Shown here: piece by piece, positions 41,121 to 48,319 of the stretch
Numbering within the stretch: the first letter of the stretch is position 1
Layout of the letters: every line of letters starts with the position of its first letter
Source of the DNA: an uncultured Pelagibacteraceae bacterium
Lineage (GTDB): Bacteria > Pseudomonadota > Alphaproteobacteria > Pelagibacterales > Pelagibacteraceae
Assembly: GCA_902597895.1 (NCBI GenBank)
Contig: CACJZM010000001.1
Span: forward strand, 77,001 to 141,000
Direction of reading: 5' to 3'
DNA length: 64,000 bases
Position numbers and translations under genes: made by a program
Notes under the pieces: generated by a model
Database searches by the model: none
What the model was told of the DNA's origin: nothing
What the model saw: only the letters and a program-made list of their open reading frames with translations

Positions 41121-41548
41121 TGTTTAGTTTTTTTAAAAATAAAAATATAAATCATAATAATGATGAAGATATTTTTTCTAAAGTAGCTTCTTTGCTCATA
41201 CACATTGCAAAAATCGATCAAAATTACACTGCAAAGGAAAAAGAAATTGTAAGTAAAACAATCTTAGAATTGGGAGCTAAAAAAGAAAATATTGAAAAAA
41301 TTGTTAGTATTGCAGAAAAAAATGAAAGCAATTCTAATCAAATTTTAGAATTTACCAAAGAAGTTAAAAATATGGGGGAAGAAGATAAAGAAAAAATTAT
41401 TGAGGCACTTTGGACAGTTGTTTATTCAGATGGAAATTCCGATATGTATGAGGAAAATTTAATGAGAAGATTAACTGGTCTACTATATTTAAATAAAAAA
41501 AAAGTTGGTGATATTAAAGAAAGAGTTAAAGAAAAGTTAAATAAATAA
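41120..41548 (+). CDS. TerB-like (DjlA N-terminal-type) protein
   Basis: A 142-residue, acidic, all-helical protein. The pattern FSKVASLLIHIAKIDQNYTAKEKEIVSKTILELG, then EALWTVVYSDGNSDMYEENLMRRLTGLLYL, matches the TerB/tellurite-resistance domain, whose conserved Asp and Glu residues can bind a metal. Such domains are common in bacteria with no link to tellurite, and the role is unknown. It overlaps the helicase stop (TAATG) and ends directly at the ferredoxin start, so it belongs to one operon with them. Confidence 0.82.
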   Translation: MFSFFKNKNINHNNDEDIFSKVASLLIHIAKIDQNYTAKEKEIVSKTILELGAKKENIEKIVSIAEKNESNSNQILEFTKEVKNMGEEDKEKIIEALWTVVYSDGNSDMYEENLMRRLTGLLYLNKKKVGDIKERVKEKLNK

Positions 41549-41875
41549 ATGACATACTTGGTTAATGAAAAATGTATTAAGTGTAAGTTGATGGACTGCG
41601 TAGAAGTTTGCCCTGTAGACTGCTTTTATGAAGGAAAAAATATGCTTGTAATTAAACCAGATGAGTGTATAGATTGTGGCGTTTGTGAACCAGAGTGTCC
41701 TGTTGATGCGATAGTTCCAGATACAGAAGATGGAAATGAAAAATGGTTAAAGATCAACACAAAGTACTCAGAAATATGGCCAAATATTTCAGAAAAAAAA
41801 GATCCACCTAAAGATAACGAAAAATTCAAAAATGAAAAAGATAAATTTAAAAAGTATTTTGACGAAAACATTTAA
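41549..41875 (+). CDS. fdxA: 7Fe ferredoxin (FdxA type)
   Basis: A 108-residue ferredoxin with the [3Fe-4S][4Fe-4S] pattern of Azotobacter ferredoxin I: C9-x2-C12-x4-C17-x3-C21P, then [14 protein letters not shown]. The tail [13 protein letters not shown] is also characteristic. It is a cytoplasmic low-potential electron carrier. In alphaproteobacteria it regularly sits between the Suv3-like helicase and carD, as here. Its last 44 bases are overlapped by the annotated carD start, or 17 if carD starts at the TTG at 41859. Confidence 0.95.
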   Translation: MTYLVNEKCIKCKLMDCVEVCPVDCFYEGKNMLVIKPDECIDCGVCEPECPVDAIVPDTEDGNEKWLKINTKYSEIWPNISEKKDPPKDNEKFKNEKDKFKKYFDENI

Positions 41876-42668
41876 GAAAAAGAAAGTAAAAAAACAAGTT
41901 AAAAAAAAAGTAAAAAAAACTTTAAATCAAAAAAAACCTAAAATTAAAAAAGTTATTGTTAAAAAAAGTAAGATAAAAAAAGTAAAATCTTTAAAAGCAA
42001 AAAATACAAATCATCAAAAAGAAATTAAAAATGATAATTTAAAAATCTCAAAAATTAATGAGCAAAAACCTGAAATCAAAAAAATTAAAGTTCAAGGTTC
42101 GGAAAAAAGAGAATATAAAATTAAAGATTATGTTGTTTATCCTAAACATGGTGTTGGTCAAATTACCGAATTTAAAAAAATAAATATTGGTGGAATCGAT
42201 GTCGAAACTTACATATTAAAATTTGAAAAAGATAAAGCAAATGGAATGGTGCCTGTTAATAAACAGTCTAACTTAAGACCATTGGCAACAATTAATCAGG
42301 TTAACAAATGCATTAGTATTTTAAAAAGTAAACCTAAAATAAAAAGATCCATGTGGAGCAGAAGGGCTCAAGAATATGAAGCTAAAATATCATCTGGAAA
42401 AATTTATGAATTAGCAGAAGTAGTTAGGGATCTAAACAAGGGTGATGATATAATGATAGACCAGTCATATTCAGAAAGGCAACTATTTGAAAAAGCTTAT
42501 GACAGGTTGCTTACAGAATTTCAGATAGTAATTGGAGCATCTTTAGAAGATACACAAAAAAAAATAGATAAAGCTTTAAAAAGAAATTTAAATAAAGATG
42601 TTCAAGCAACTACAAGTGTTCCAGAAAAAATTGAACCTAATCCAGAAATAATTCAGGAAGCAGAATAA
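41832..42668 (+). CDS. CarD-family RNA polymerase-binding regulator with Lys-rich N-terminal tail
   Basis: CarD/CdnL proteins bind the RNA polymerase beta subunit and stabilise open promoter complexes, notably at rRNA promoters. The CarD core starts near residue 94 ([17 protein letters not shown]) and includes the helical part with [29 protein letters not shown], whose Trp region is used at the promoter in the family. Ahead of it lie about 90 residues dominated by Lys ([15 protein letters not shown]), absent from the usual 160-170-residue CdnL. The ATG at 41832 overlaps fdxA by 44 bases; a TTG at 41859 (MTKTFKKKK) is an equally reasonable start. The stop lies next to a hairpin shared with the opposite strand. 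Confidence 0.88.
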   Translation: MKKINLKSILTKTFKKKKVKKQVKKKVKKTLNQKKPKIKKVIVKKSKIKKVKSLKAKNTNHQKEIKNDNLKISKINEQKPEIKKIKVQGSEKREYKIKDYVVYPKHGVGQITEFKKINIGGIDVETYILKFEKDKANGMVPVNKQSNLRPLATINQVNKCISILKSKPKIKRSMWSRRAQEYEAKISSGKIYELAEVVRDLNKGDDIMIDQSYSERQLFEKAYDRLLTEFQIVIGASLEDTQKKIDKALKRNLNKDVQATTSVPEKIEPNPEIIQEAE

Positions 42669-42704
42669 AAAAAACGCTTCTCACGCAAACGCCATGAGAA
42701 GCGT
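42667..42704 (-). terminator. Rho-independent terminator of the KR-peptide unit
   Basis: A perfect 10-base stem (ACGCTTCTCA / TGAGAAGCGT, arms at 42674-42683 and 42695-42704, 11-base loop) is followed on the minus strand by seven T (42673-42667). On the plus strand no T run follows, so it mainly serves the minus-strand gene. The T tract overlaps the last bases of carD. Confidence 0.88.
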
Positions 42705-42727
42705 AATAAGTTAAAAAGAATACTAAA

Positions 42728-42805
42728 CTATCTTCTTCTTCTTCTTTTTTTAGCTTTTTTAGCTTTCTTCTTAGCTTTTTTAGCTTTTTTTCTTCTTTTA
42801 GCCAT
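42728..42805 (-). CDS. 25-residue Lys/Arg/Ala peptide
   Basis: A 26-codon frame beginning MAKRRKKAKKAKKK and ending in five Arg. It has 12 Lys, 7 Arg, 5 Ala and the initiator Met, with no other residue. Support that it is a real gene: a strong Shine-Dalgarno AGGGAG about 6 bases before the ATG; a promoter TTGACA-17-TAAAAA (42883-42855); a hairpin in the leader; and a rho-independent terminator starting 24 bases after the stop. It therefore forms a complete stand-alone transcription unit of about 175 nt. The composition resembles histone H1-tail or ribosomal extension peptides, so nucleic-acid binding or charge neutralisation is plausible but not shown. No family recognised. An alternative reading is a small RNA whose peptide is incidental. 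Confidence 0.65.
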   Translation of the reverse strand: MAKRRKKAKKAKKKAKKAKKRRRRR

Positions 42806-42823
42806 TTTTAGCTCCCTTTTTTT

Positions 42824-42842
42824 ACGAATCTTTATGATTCGT
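42824..42842 (-). promoter_or_regulatory. 5' leader hairpin of the KR-peptide mRNA
   Basis: A perfect 7-base inverted repeat ACGAATC / GATTCGT with a 5-base loop. The predicted transcription start is at about 42848, so the hairpin sits at the extreme 5' end of the message, before the Shine-Dalgarno sequence. It could protect the RNA from decay or be a protein-binding site. Confidence 0.5.
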
Positions 42843-42854
42843 TTGTTAAGTACT

Positions 42855-42883
42855 TTTTTATTTTTTTTGAATAGTTATGTCAA
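42855..42883 (-). promoter_or_regulatory. Sigma-70 promoter of the KR-peptide unit
   Basis: Consensus -35 TTGACA (42883-42878), 17-base spacer, -10 TAAAAA (42860-42855, four of six). Predicted transcription start near 42848, 43 bases upstream of the ATG. Confidence 0.6.
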
Positions 42884-42994
42884 TTCTTTAATTAAAGACA
42901 TTTTTTAAAAAAAAATTATTTTTTTTTATTTTTTTAAGGGTACTTAAAAAAGTTAGATAAATAGCGATTAATAAACAATGTTTAACAAATTAAT

Positions 42995-44701
42995 TTAATA
43001 AAGTTTTTCAAAAGAATTTTTATATTTTTGTATAATTTTAAATCTTTTTAACTTTAAAGTTGGTGTTAACATTCCATTTTCAATTGAAAATTTTTCATTA
43101 ATTGTAAAAAATTTTTTTATATTTTCTATTTTAGATAATTTTTTATTAACTTTTTCGATTCTTTGTTTAATTTCTTCCTCTTTTAAAGATTTTTTTTCTT
43201 CATTAAGTACTAACAAAGCAACAAGGTATGGTTTGTTATCTCCATAAACTATGGCTTGATCTATTATCCCAGAATTTATTAATTCATTTTCAATTTTTAA
43301 TGGTGAAATATTATCTCCACCTGGTGTAATCAAAATATCTTTCTTTCTATCTGTAATTTTTAAATAATTATTATCAAAAACTCCTATATCACCTGTATGA
43401 AGCCATCCATTTTTTAATACTTTATCTGTTTCTTCTTTATTATTCCAATATCCAAGCATTACATTTTCACCTTTAACTAGGATTTCTCCGTCCTCAGCAA
43501 TTTTTACCTGATTTCCTTTAAATGGGGGTCCAACTGTTTCTACTCTAATATCATTTATTGGGTTACAGCTCACTACTGGAGATGTTTCTGTTAGACCATA
43601 ACCTTGTAGTGTGGGTAAACCTATGGCGTTTAAGAAAAAACCTACTTCTTTATCAAGAGCTCCTCCTCCTGAAACGAAAGTTTTAAGAGAGCCTCCGAAT
43701 TGGGACTTTATTTTTTGTCTTACAATTTTCTCTAAAATTTTATCCTGAATTTTTTCAATTAAATTAAGTGGTTCTTTTTTAATTTTTTTTAGTCCAAGAT
43801 TAAGCATTTTTTGAACCAATATTTTTTTAAATCCTGTTGCTTTACTAAAACTTGCATTTATTTTTTGATAAAGATTTTGATAAAATCTTGGGACAGCGGT
43901 CATAATTTCTGGACTACAATCTTTCATATTTTGAATTAATTTTTCAATACTCTCTGCATAAAATACTCTAGCTGAAACTGTAATTTGAACAAATTGAACT
44001 GTGTGCTCATAAGAATGAGATAATGGTAACCAGGTCAAAAATCTTGTTTGATCTTTTTTAATTAATGGTTCTAAAATTTCAATTGCACCTTCACAATTAT
44101 TTAAAATACCCCCATGGCTTAAAATAACTCCTTTTGGGTTTCCCTGAGTCCCAGAAGTATAAATTATACAAGCAGGATCATTTCTATTTATGTTAGTTTT
44201 GAAATTATTATTTAAATTATTTAAATCGAAAAATAATTTATTTATATTTTGATACTCATTTTGATTTACATTTTCTAAATCATCAAAAGAAAATAATTTT
44301 TTAATAAATTTTTTACTTTTAATTATATTTTTCACTTTGTTAAATTGCTCTGTGTTTGAAACAAATATTACTGATGGAGAACAATCATTTATTATATACT
44401 CATAATCCCTTTCAGCATATGTTGTATATGCAGGAACTGTTATTGACCCTGATAACATAATAGATAAATCAGAAATAAACCATTCAGGTCTATTTTCAGA
44501 AATTAGTAAACATCTATCTCCTTTACTCACATATTTTTTTAATTCATTAGACAATTTAGTTATTGACTGACAAGTTTCATGCCAACTATATTTTTTTTTT
44601 GGCTCCTTAAGTGAAGATAATAAAATTTTATTTTTGTCTAATTGTTTTTCATATTGAATAAAGAATAATTCTAATAAATTATTAATACTGCTTAGTTTCA
44701 T
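42995..44701 (-). CDS. Long-chain acyl-CoA synthetase (AMP-binding)
   Basis: A 568-residue ANL-superfamily enzyme that activates fatty acids to acyl-AMP and then acyl-CoA. It has the P-loop IIYTSGTQGNPKGVILSHGG, the YGLTETSPVV motif, WLHTGDIGVFDNNYLKITDRKKDILITPGG and a C-terminal small domain. The N-terminal RCLLISENRPEWFISDLS and the length fit the FAA1/FadD15 group. The final catalytic Lys region (LTPTLKLKRFKI) is present. It is transcribed alone, convergent with the KR-peptide/carD region, with tRNA-Leu just upstream. Confidence 0.93.
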   Translation of the reverse strand: MKLSSINNLLELFFIQYEKQLDKNKILLSSLKEPKKKYSWHETCQSITKLSNELKKYVSKGDRCLLISENRPEWFISDLSIMLSGSITVPAYTTYAERDYEYIINDCSPSVIFVSNTEQFNKVKNIIKSKKFIKKLFSFDDLENVNQNEYQNINKLFFDLNNLNNNFKTNINRNDPACIIYTSGTQGNPKGVILSHGGILNNCEGAIEILEPLIKKDQTRFLTWLPLSHSYEHTVQFVQITVSARVFYAESIEKLIQNMKDCSPEIMTAVPRFYQNLYQKINASFSKATGFKKILVQKMLNLGLKKIKKEPLNLIEKIQDKILEKIVRQKIKSQFGGSLKTFVSGGGALDKEVGFFLNAIGLPTLQGYGLTETSPVVSCNPINDIRVETVGPPFKGNQVKIAEDGEILVKGENVMLGYWNNKEETDKVLKNGWLHTGDIGVFDNNYLKITDRKKDILITPGGDNISPLKIENELINSGIIDQAIVYGDNKPYLVALLVLNEEKKSLKEEEIKQRIEKVNKKLSKIENIKKFFTINEKFSIENGMLTPTLKLKRFKIIQKYKNSFEKLY

Positions 44702-44708
44702 ATCTTTT

Positions 44709-44795
44709 TGGTGGGCAAAGAGAGACTCGAACTCTCACAGCATTGCTACTATTGGATTTTGAGTCCAACGCGTCTACCAGTTCCGCCATTCGCCC
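44709..44795 (-). tRNA. tRNA-Leu(CAA)
   Basis: An 87-nt class II tRNA. The acceptor GGGCGAA pairs with TTTGCCC, discriminator A and encoded CCA follow. The anticodon stem TTGGA/TCCAA closes the loop CTCAAAA, giving anticodon CAA. It has a long variable arm and the T arm GAGAG-TTCGAGT-CTCTC. Confidence 0.96.
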
Positions 44796-44863
44796 TATTT
44801 TATTTATCATTATTTTGTTTATAAAATAATAGTATAAGAAGAATTATTGTATTAAAAGTAAAT

Positions 44864-45472
44864 ATGTTTAAAGAACTTTATTTAAAATCTATAAAACTAG
44901 CAGGGCATAAAAATTCTAAATCATTTTTAGGTTTTTTTTCTTTTATTGAAAGTTTTATTTTTCCAATTCCACCTGATGTACTAATTATTCCAATGACTAT
45001 TGCTAAAAAACAAGAATGGTTAAAAATTGCATTAATTGCTACAATTGGTTCTGTTCTCGGAGCTTGCTTAGGCTACTTTATTGGATATGTTTTCTTTAAT
45101 GAAATAGGCATAAAAATATTTGAGTTATATGGTGTAGATAATACCTCTTTTTTAAAGGATAAAGTATCCTCTGAAGGAGGTGTCATTGCTTGGATTACAC
45201 TTTTAGCTATAGCAGGCTTTACGCCAGTTCCATTTAAGCTGCTCACCATTACTAGTGGTTTTGTCAACTTTAACATAATTTATTTTATATTGATCTCAAC
45301 CATTACAAGAGGTTCTAGATTTTTTATAATTGCATTTTTAATAGGGAACTTTGGCCCAACAATGAAAAAAATTATTGAAAAAAGATTATTATCTATATCT
45401 ATTTTAATTTCTCTAAGTGTAATAATCATAGCATATCTTGTTTATAAATTTCTACTCAACTTCAGTAATTAA
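44864..45472 (+). CDS. DedA/YqaA-family membrane protein
   Basis: A 202-residue inner-membrane protein with four to five hydrophobic segments. ESFIFPIPPDVLIIPMTIA and GFTPVPFKLLTITSGFVNF are the two re-entrant motifs of the SNARE-associated/DedA family, and the Gly-rich TIGSVLGACLGYFIGY segment supports it; the form resembles YqaA. Family members are linked to lipid (undecaprenyl-phosphate or phospholipid) flipping and envelope stress. Its stop abuts the dsbB start, and coq7 follows, forming a three-gene membrane/quinone run. Confidence 0.88.
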   Translation: MFKELYLKSIKLAGHKNSKSFLGFFSFIESFIFPIPPDVLIIPMTIAKKQEWLKIALIATIGSVLGACLGYFIGYVFFNEIGIKIFELYGVDNTSFLKDKVSSEGGVIAWITLLAIAGFTPVPFKLLTITSGFVNFNIIYFILISTITRGSRFFIIAFLIGNFGPTMKKIIEKRLLSISILISLSVIIIAYLVYKFLLNFSN

Positions 45473-45952
45473 ATGAATACAATTCTGTCATTAAAAAACT
45501 TTTTCTTAGCTGTAGCTTTTGTAAGTATTTTTACTTTGGTAAGTGCGGTTTATATTGAATTTATTTTGGGAGCAAAACCCTGTAAACTATGTGTATATCA
45601 AAGGTTTCCATATATTATTGCAATATTTATTTGTTATTTTGGTTATACAAATTTAAAGCAAAATCTTTGGCTCTATCTTTTGTCTACAACATTTTTGATA
45701 AGTTTAATGTTGTCTGGTTATCACTTTGGAATAGAAAATAATTTTTTTCCAGAATTTTCAGGATGCTCTGCAAGTAATCTGAACATTACTAACAAAGAAG
45801 ATTTGCTCAAATCATTAAATGAAATAATACCCAATTGTAAGGATGTAACATTTAAAATCTTAGGTTTTTCTCTTGCGACTATTAATGTACTTATATCAGG
45901 ATTAATTATGATTATATCAATGGTGATACTTAAATATGAAAAAAACAGATAA
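45473..45952 (+). CDS. dsbB: Disulfide bond formation protein B-like quinone reductase
   Basis: A 159-residue membrane protein with four hydrophobic segments and both DsbB cysteine pairs: C37-x2-C40 in GAKPCKLCVYQRFPY, and C98 (FSGCSAS) with C122 (IIPNC) in the second periplasmic loop. DsbB reoxidises DsbA and passes electrons to ubiquinone. The Arg after CVYQ (R43) corresponds to the quinone-site Arg. It overlaps coq7, a ubiquinone biosynthesis gene, by 17 bases, linking disulfide formation and quinone supply. No dsbA lies in the window. Confidence 0.9.
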   Translation: MNTILSLKNFFLAVAFVSIFTLVSAVYIEFILGAKPCKLCVYQRFPYIIAIFICYFGYTNLKQNLWLYLLSTTFLISLMLSGYHFGIENNFFPEFSGCSASNLNITNKEDLLKSLNEIIPNCKDVTFKILGFSLATINVLISGLIMIISMVILKYEKNR

Positions 45953-46469
45953 AAAACTACTAGAACAGTTTATAAGAGTTGATCACGCTGGGGAGAGGGG
46001 TGCTATTAAAATTTATGAAGGTCAATTATTAGCTTTAAAAACATTCATGAAAAATGATAAATTAAAAAATCAGATTGAAGAGATGAAAAAACATGAAAAA
46101 GAACATGCTGAATTTTTTGACAAAGAAATTAAAAAAAGAAATATAAAACCAACTAAATTTTTACCCTTATGGGATTTATTAGGTGTTGGTCTTGGTTTTG
46201 GATCAACTATTCTTGGAACTAAGGCCGCAATGCTTTGCACAGCCTCTGTTGAAGAGGTAATTGATGAACATTATCAAAATCAAATAAATAGAATAGAAGA
46301 TGATGAAAAGGAATTAAAAAAAAAAATAGTTAAGTTTAGAGAAGATGAACTTCATCATAAAGATATAGCATATGATAATGGTGCGACTAAGGAAGGATTT
46401 TATTCAATTTTAGATAAGGTAATTAAAACTAGCTCAAGAATAGCAATTACAATTTCTGAAAAGTATTAA
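45936..46469 (+). CDS. coq7: Demethoxyubiquinone hydroxylase (Coq7)
   Basis: Di-iron monooxygenase for the late C6 hydroxylation of the ubiquinone ring. The 177-residue protein has the ferritin-like helices with RVDHAGERGAIKIYEGQL, EEMKKHEKEHAEFFD (ExxH), SVEEVIDEHYQNQI and FREDELHHKDIAYD (ExxH), giving the full set of Glu/His iron ligands. It matches the family in length. It overlaps dsbB and ends immediately before the convergent HNH gene. Confidence 0.94.
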   Translation: MKKTDKKLLEQFIRVDHAGERGAIKIYEGQLLALKTFMKNDKLKNQIEEMKKHEKEHAEFFDKEIKKRNIKPTKFLPLWDLLGVGLGFGSTILGTKAAMLCTASVEEVIDEHYQNQINRIEDDEKELKKKIVKFREDELHHKDIAYDNGATKEGFYSILDKVIKTSSRIAITISEKY

Positions 46470-47039
46470 TTAAGGTTCTAACTCAACATCCCAATACAAA
46501 TAATCAATCCAACTTTTATGTAGGTAATTAGGTGGAAAATTTTTACCATTTTTGTGAAGATCTTCAGTAGTTGGCCGAAAAGGCTTCTGGTTTAATTTCA
46601 TACCAGAAAATTTAAGTAATCTTCCACCTTTTTGAACATTACAAGATGAACACGCTGTAACAACATTATCCCAATCTGTTTTTCCTCCTTTTGAACGTGG
46701 CAACAAATGGTCAAATGTTAATTCTTTGTCACTACCACAGTATTGACAAGAAAACTTATCTCTAAGAAAAACATTAAATCTTGTAAAATTAGGATTTGAT
46801 TGAGGCTTAATATAACTTTTTAATGCTATTACACTTGGAAGCTTCATGCTAAATGATGGACTTCGTATTACTCTATCGTAGTGGCTAACAATACTTACAC
46901 GATCTAAAAAAACAGATTTTATTGAATCTTGCCAACTCCATAATGAAAGAGGGTAATAACTTAGTGGTCTATAATCAGCATTCAAAACTAATGCTGGACA
47001 TTTTTCTAGAGACATATTTTCAAGTTTACCTTCAATCAT
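46470..47039 (-). CDS. HNH-domain endonuclease-like protein
   Basis: A 189-residue protein with a C-terminal HNH nuclease fold. The zinc cysteines are CQYCG and CSSCN, with DHLLPRSKGGKTDWDNVVTAC between them (His and Asn of the HNH). The N-terminal segment PALVLNADYRPLSYYPLSLWSW is the conserved front half of a widespread alphaproteobacterial single-copy HNH protein, so it is probably a housekeeping gene and not a mobile intron nuclease. MSLEKCP (47015) is an alternative start. Function in the family is not well defined. Confidence 0.85.
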   Translation of the reverse strand: MIEGKLENMSLEKCPALVLNADYRPLSYYPLSLWSWQDSIKSVFLDRVSIVSHYDRVIRSPSFSMKLPSVIALKSYIKPQSNPNFTRFNVFLRDKFSCQYCGSDKELTFDHLLPRSKGGKTDWDNVVTACSSCNVQKGGRLLKFSGMKLNQKPFRPTTEDLHKNGKNFPPNYLHKSWIDYLYWDVELEP

Positions 47040-47101
47040 ATAAATAGACTAACTTAATTATTATTATTAATCAATGTAACAAAAAATAAGTTAAAAAAAT
47101 A

Positions 47102-47755
47102 TTAATTATTTATGTTTTTTTTAATGAACTCTAAAGCAAGGCTCGATGCTTCAACTGGTATATTATGTTCGCAATTTTTTATTAATTTTGTGTATACATC
47201 CACTTTTTCTCTTATTAAAAAATCCTTTGCATCCAATAAAAAATTGGAAGGTACAATTGAGTCTAAATCTCCATGTATTAAAAGTATTTTAGTTTTAGAG
47301 GTAATTCTTTCAGAAAGGTTTTTTTTATCTATAATTTTTCCTGAAAATCCAACTATACATCCATAATTTTCGTCAGAAGTTAATCCGATATTTATAGACA
47401 TCATACATCCTTGGCTAAAACCAGCTACACATATTTGAGAATTTTTTAAGTTATATTTTATTTTAACTTCATTTATAAACTTTTTTATTATTTTTTCTGC
47501 TTTTAAAGATTCCTCTAAAATATATTTAGAATCATCAATTGATAAATCAAACCACTGGTATCCACTTGGATTAATATTACATTTTTCATGACCATTTGGA
47601 CTTAAAAAAATTGTATTAGGCAAAAATCTTTTCCAATTAAGTGTTAACATACTTATATCTTCACCATCACCACCATATCCATGAAGAAGAATAACTGCAT
47701 TTTTTATTTTTTGATCTTCAGGTTCAATAATTTTTGTTTTTAAACTTAATTCCAT
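47102..47755 (-). CDS. Phospholipase/carboxylesterase (YpfH/APT1-like)
   Basis: A 217-residue alpha/beta hydrolase. The nucleophile is in VAGFSQGCMMS, the acid in HGDLDSIVP, and the His in KNCEHNIP, with AVILLHGYGGDGEDI as oxyanion region. This is the carboxylesterase/acyl-protein thioesterase group (Abhydrolase_2). No signal peptide, so cytoplasmic. It lies 10 bases downstream of the TlpA-like gene and 62 bases upstream of the HNH gene on the same strand. Confidence 0.88.
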   Translation of the reverse strand: MELSLKTKIIEPEDQKIKNAVILLHGYGGDGEDISMLTLNWKRFLPNTIFLSPNGHEKCNINPSGYQWFDLSIDDSKYILEESLKAEKIIKKFINEVKIKYNLKNSQICVAGFSQGCMMSINIGLTSDENYGCIVGFSGKIIDKKNLSERITSKTKILLIHGDLDSIVPSNFLLDAKDFLIREKVDVYTKLIKNCEHNIPVEASSLALEFIKKNINN

Positions 47756-47765
47756 TTTTTAAAAC

Positions 47766-48296
47766 TTAATCAAATTTTTGTAACCATTCTATCATTTGCT
47801 CATCTTCAAAATTAATAGATCCAATAACTCTTGCAAATTCCTCTCCATTTTTATTAATAAATATTGTTGTGGGGAGTCCTCTTAAAAGAAATTTTTTAGC
47901 TAGATGAATGTCTTCATCATAATAAATTTCTAAATTATCAATTTTCAATTCTTTAAAAAATTTTTTTGATTTTTCTAAGTCTTCTCTTCCAACATTAATT
48001 GGTATGATCTTTAAACTCTTAAATTTTTTATTTTTTTGTAAAGCATTCAAAGACGGCATTTCTTCTCTGCATGGAGCACACCAAGTAGCCCAAAAATTAA
48101 TCAAAATTAGGGAATTTTTGAAGTTATTTAGCGATACAGTTTCTTCTCTCATATTTTTAAAATTTATATTTTCAAGTTTTTTTTGACTTTTATGGATAAA
48201 AAGATTTTTTAAATTTGGTTCCTGTATTGCATAAGATACACTTGATGATAATAGATATAATAAAATTAAAAAAAATTTAAATGTTAAAAATTTCAT
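47766..48296 (-). CDS. TlpA/ResA-like periplasmic thioredoxin
   Basis: A 176-residue protein with an N-terminal signal or anchor (FKFFLILLYLLSSSVSYA, cleavage near residue 23) and a thioredoxin fold with the active site WATWCAPCREEMPSL (C73, C76) and cis-Pro in RGLPTTIF. Such proteins reduce cysteines in the periplasm, often for cytochrome c or oxidase assembly. It diverges from argH with only 23 bases between starts. In the same neighbourhood dsbB supplies the opposing oxidative pathway. Confidence 0.9.
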   Translation of the reverse strand: MKFLTFKFFLILLYLLSSSVSYAIQEPNLKNLFIHKSQKKLENINFKNMREETVSLNNFKNSLILINFWATWCAPCREEMPSLNALQKNKKFKSLKIIPINVGREDLEKSKKFFKELKIDNLEIYYDEDIHLAKKFLLRGLPTTIFINKNGEEFARVIGSINFEDEQMIEWLQKFD

Positions 48297-48319
48297 TCTA
48301 AAGGATATAAATACATATC

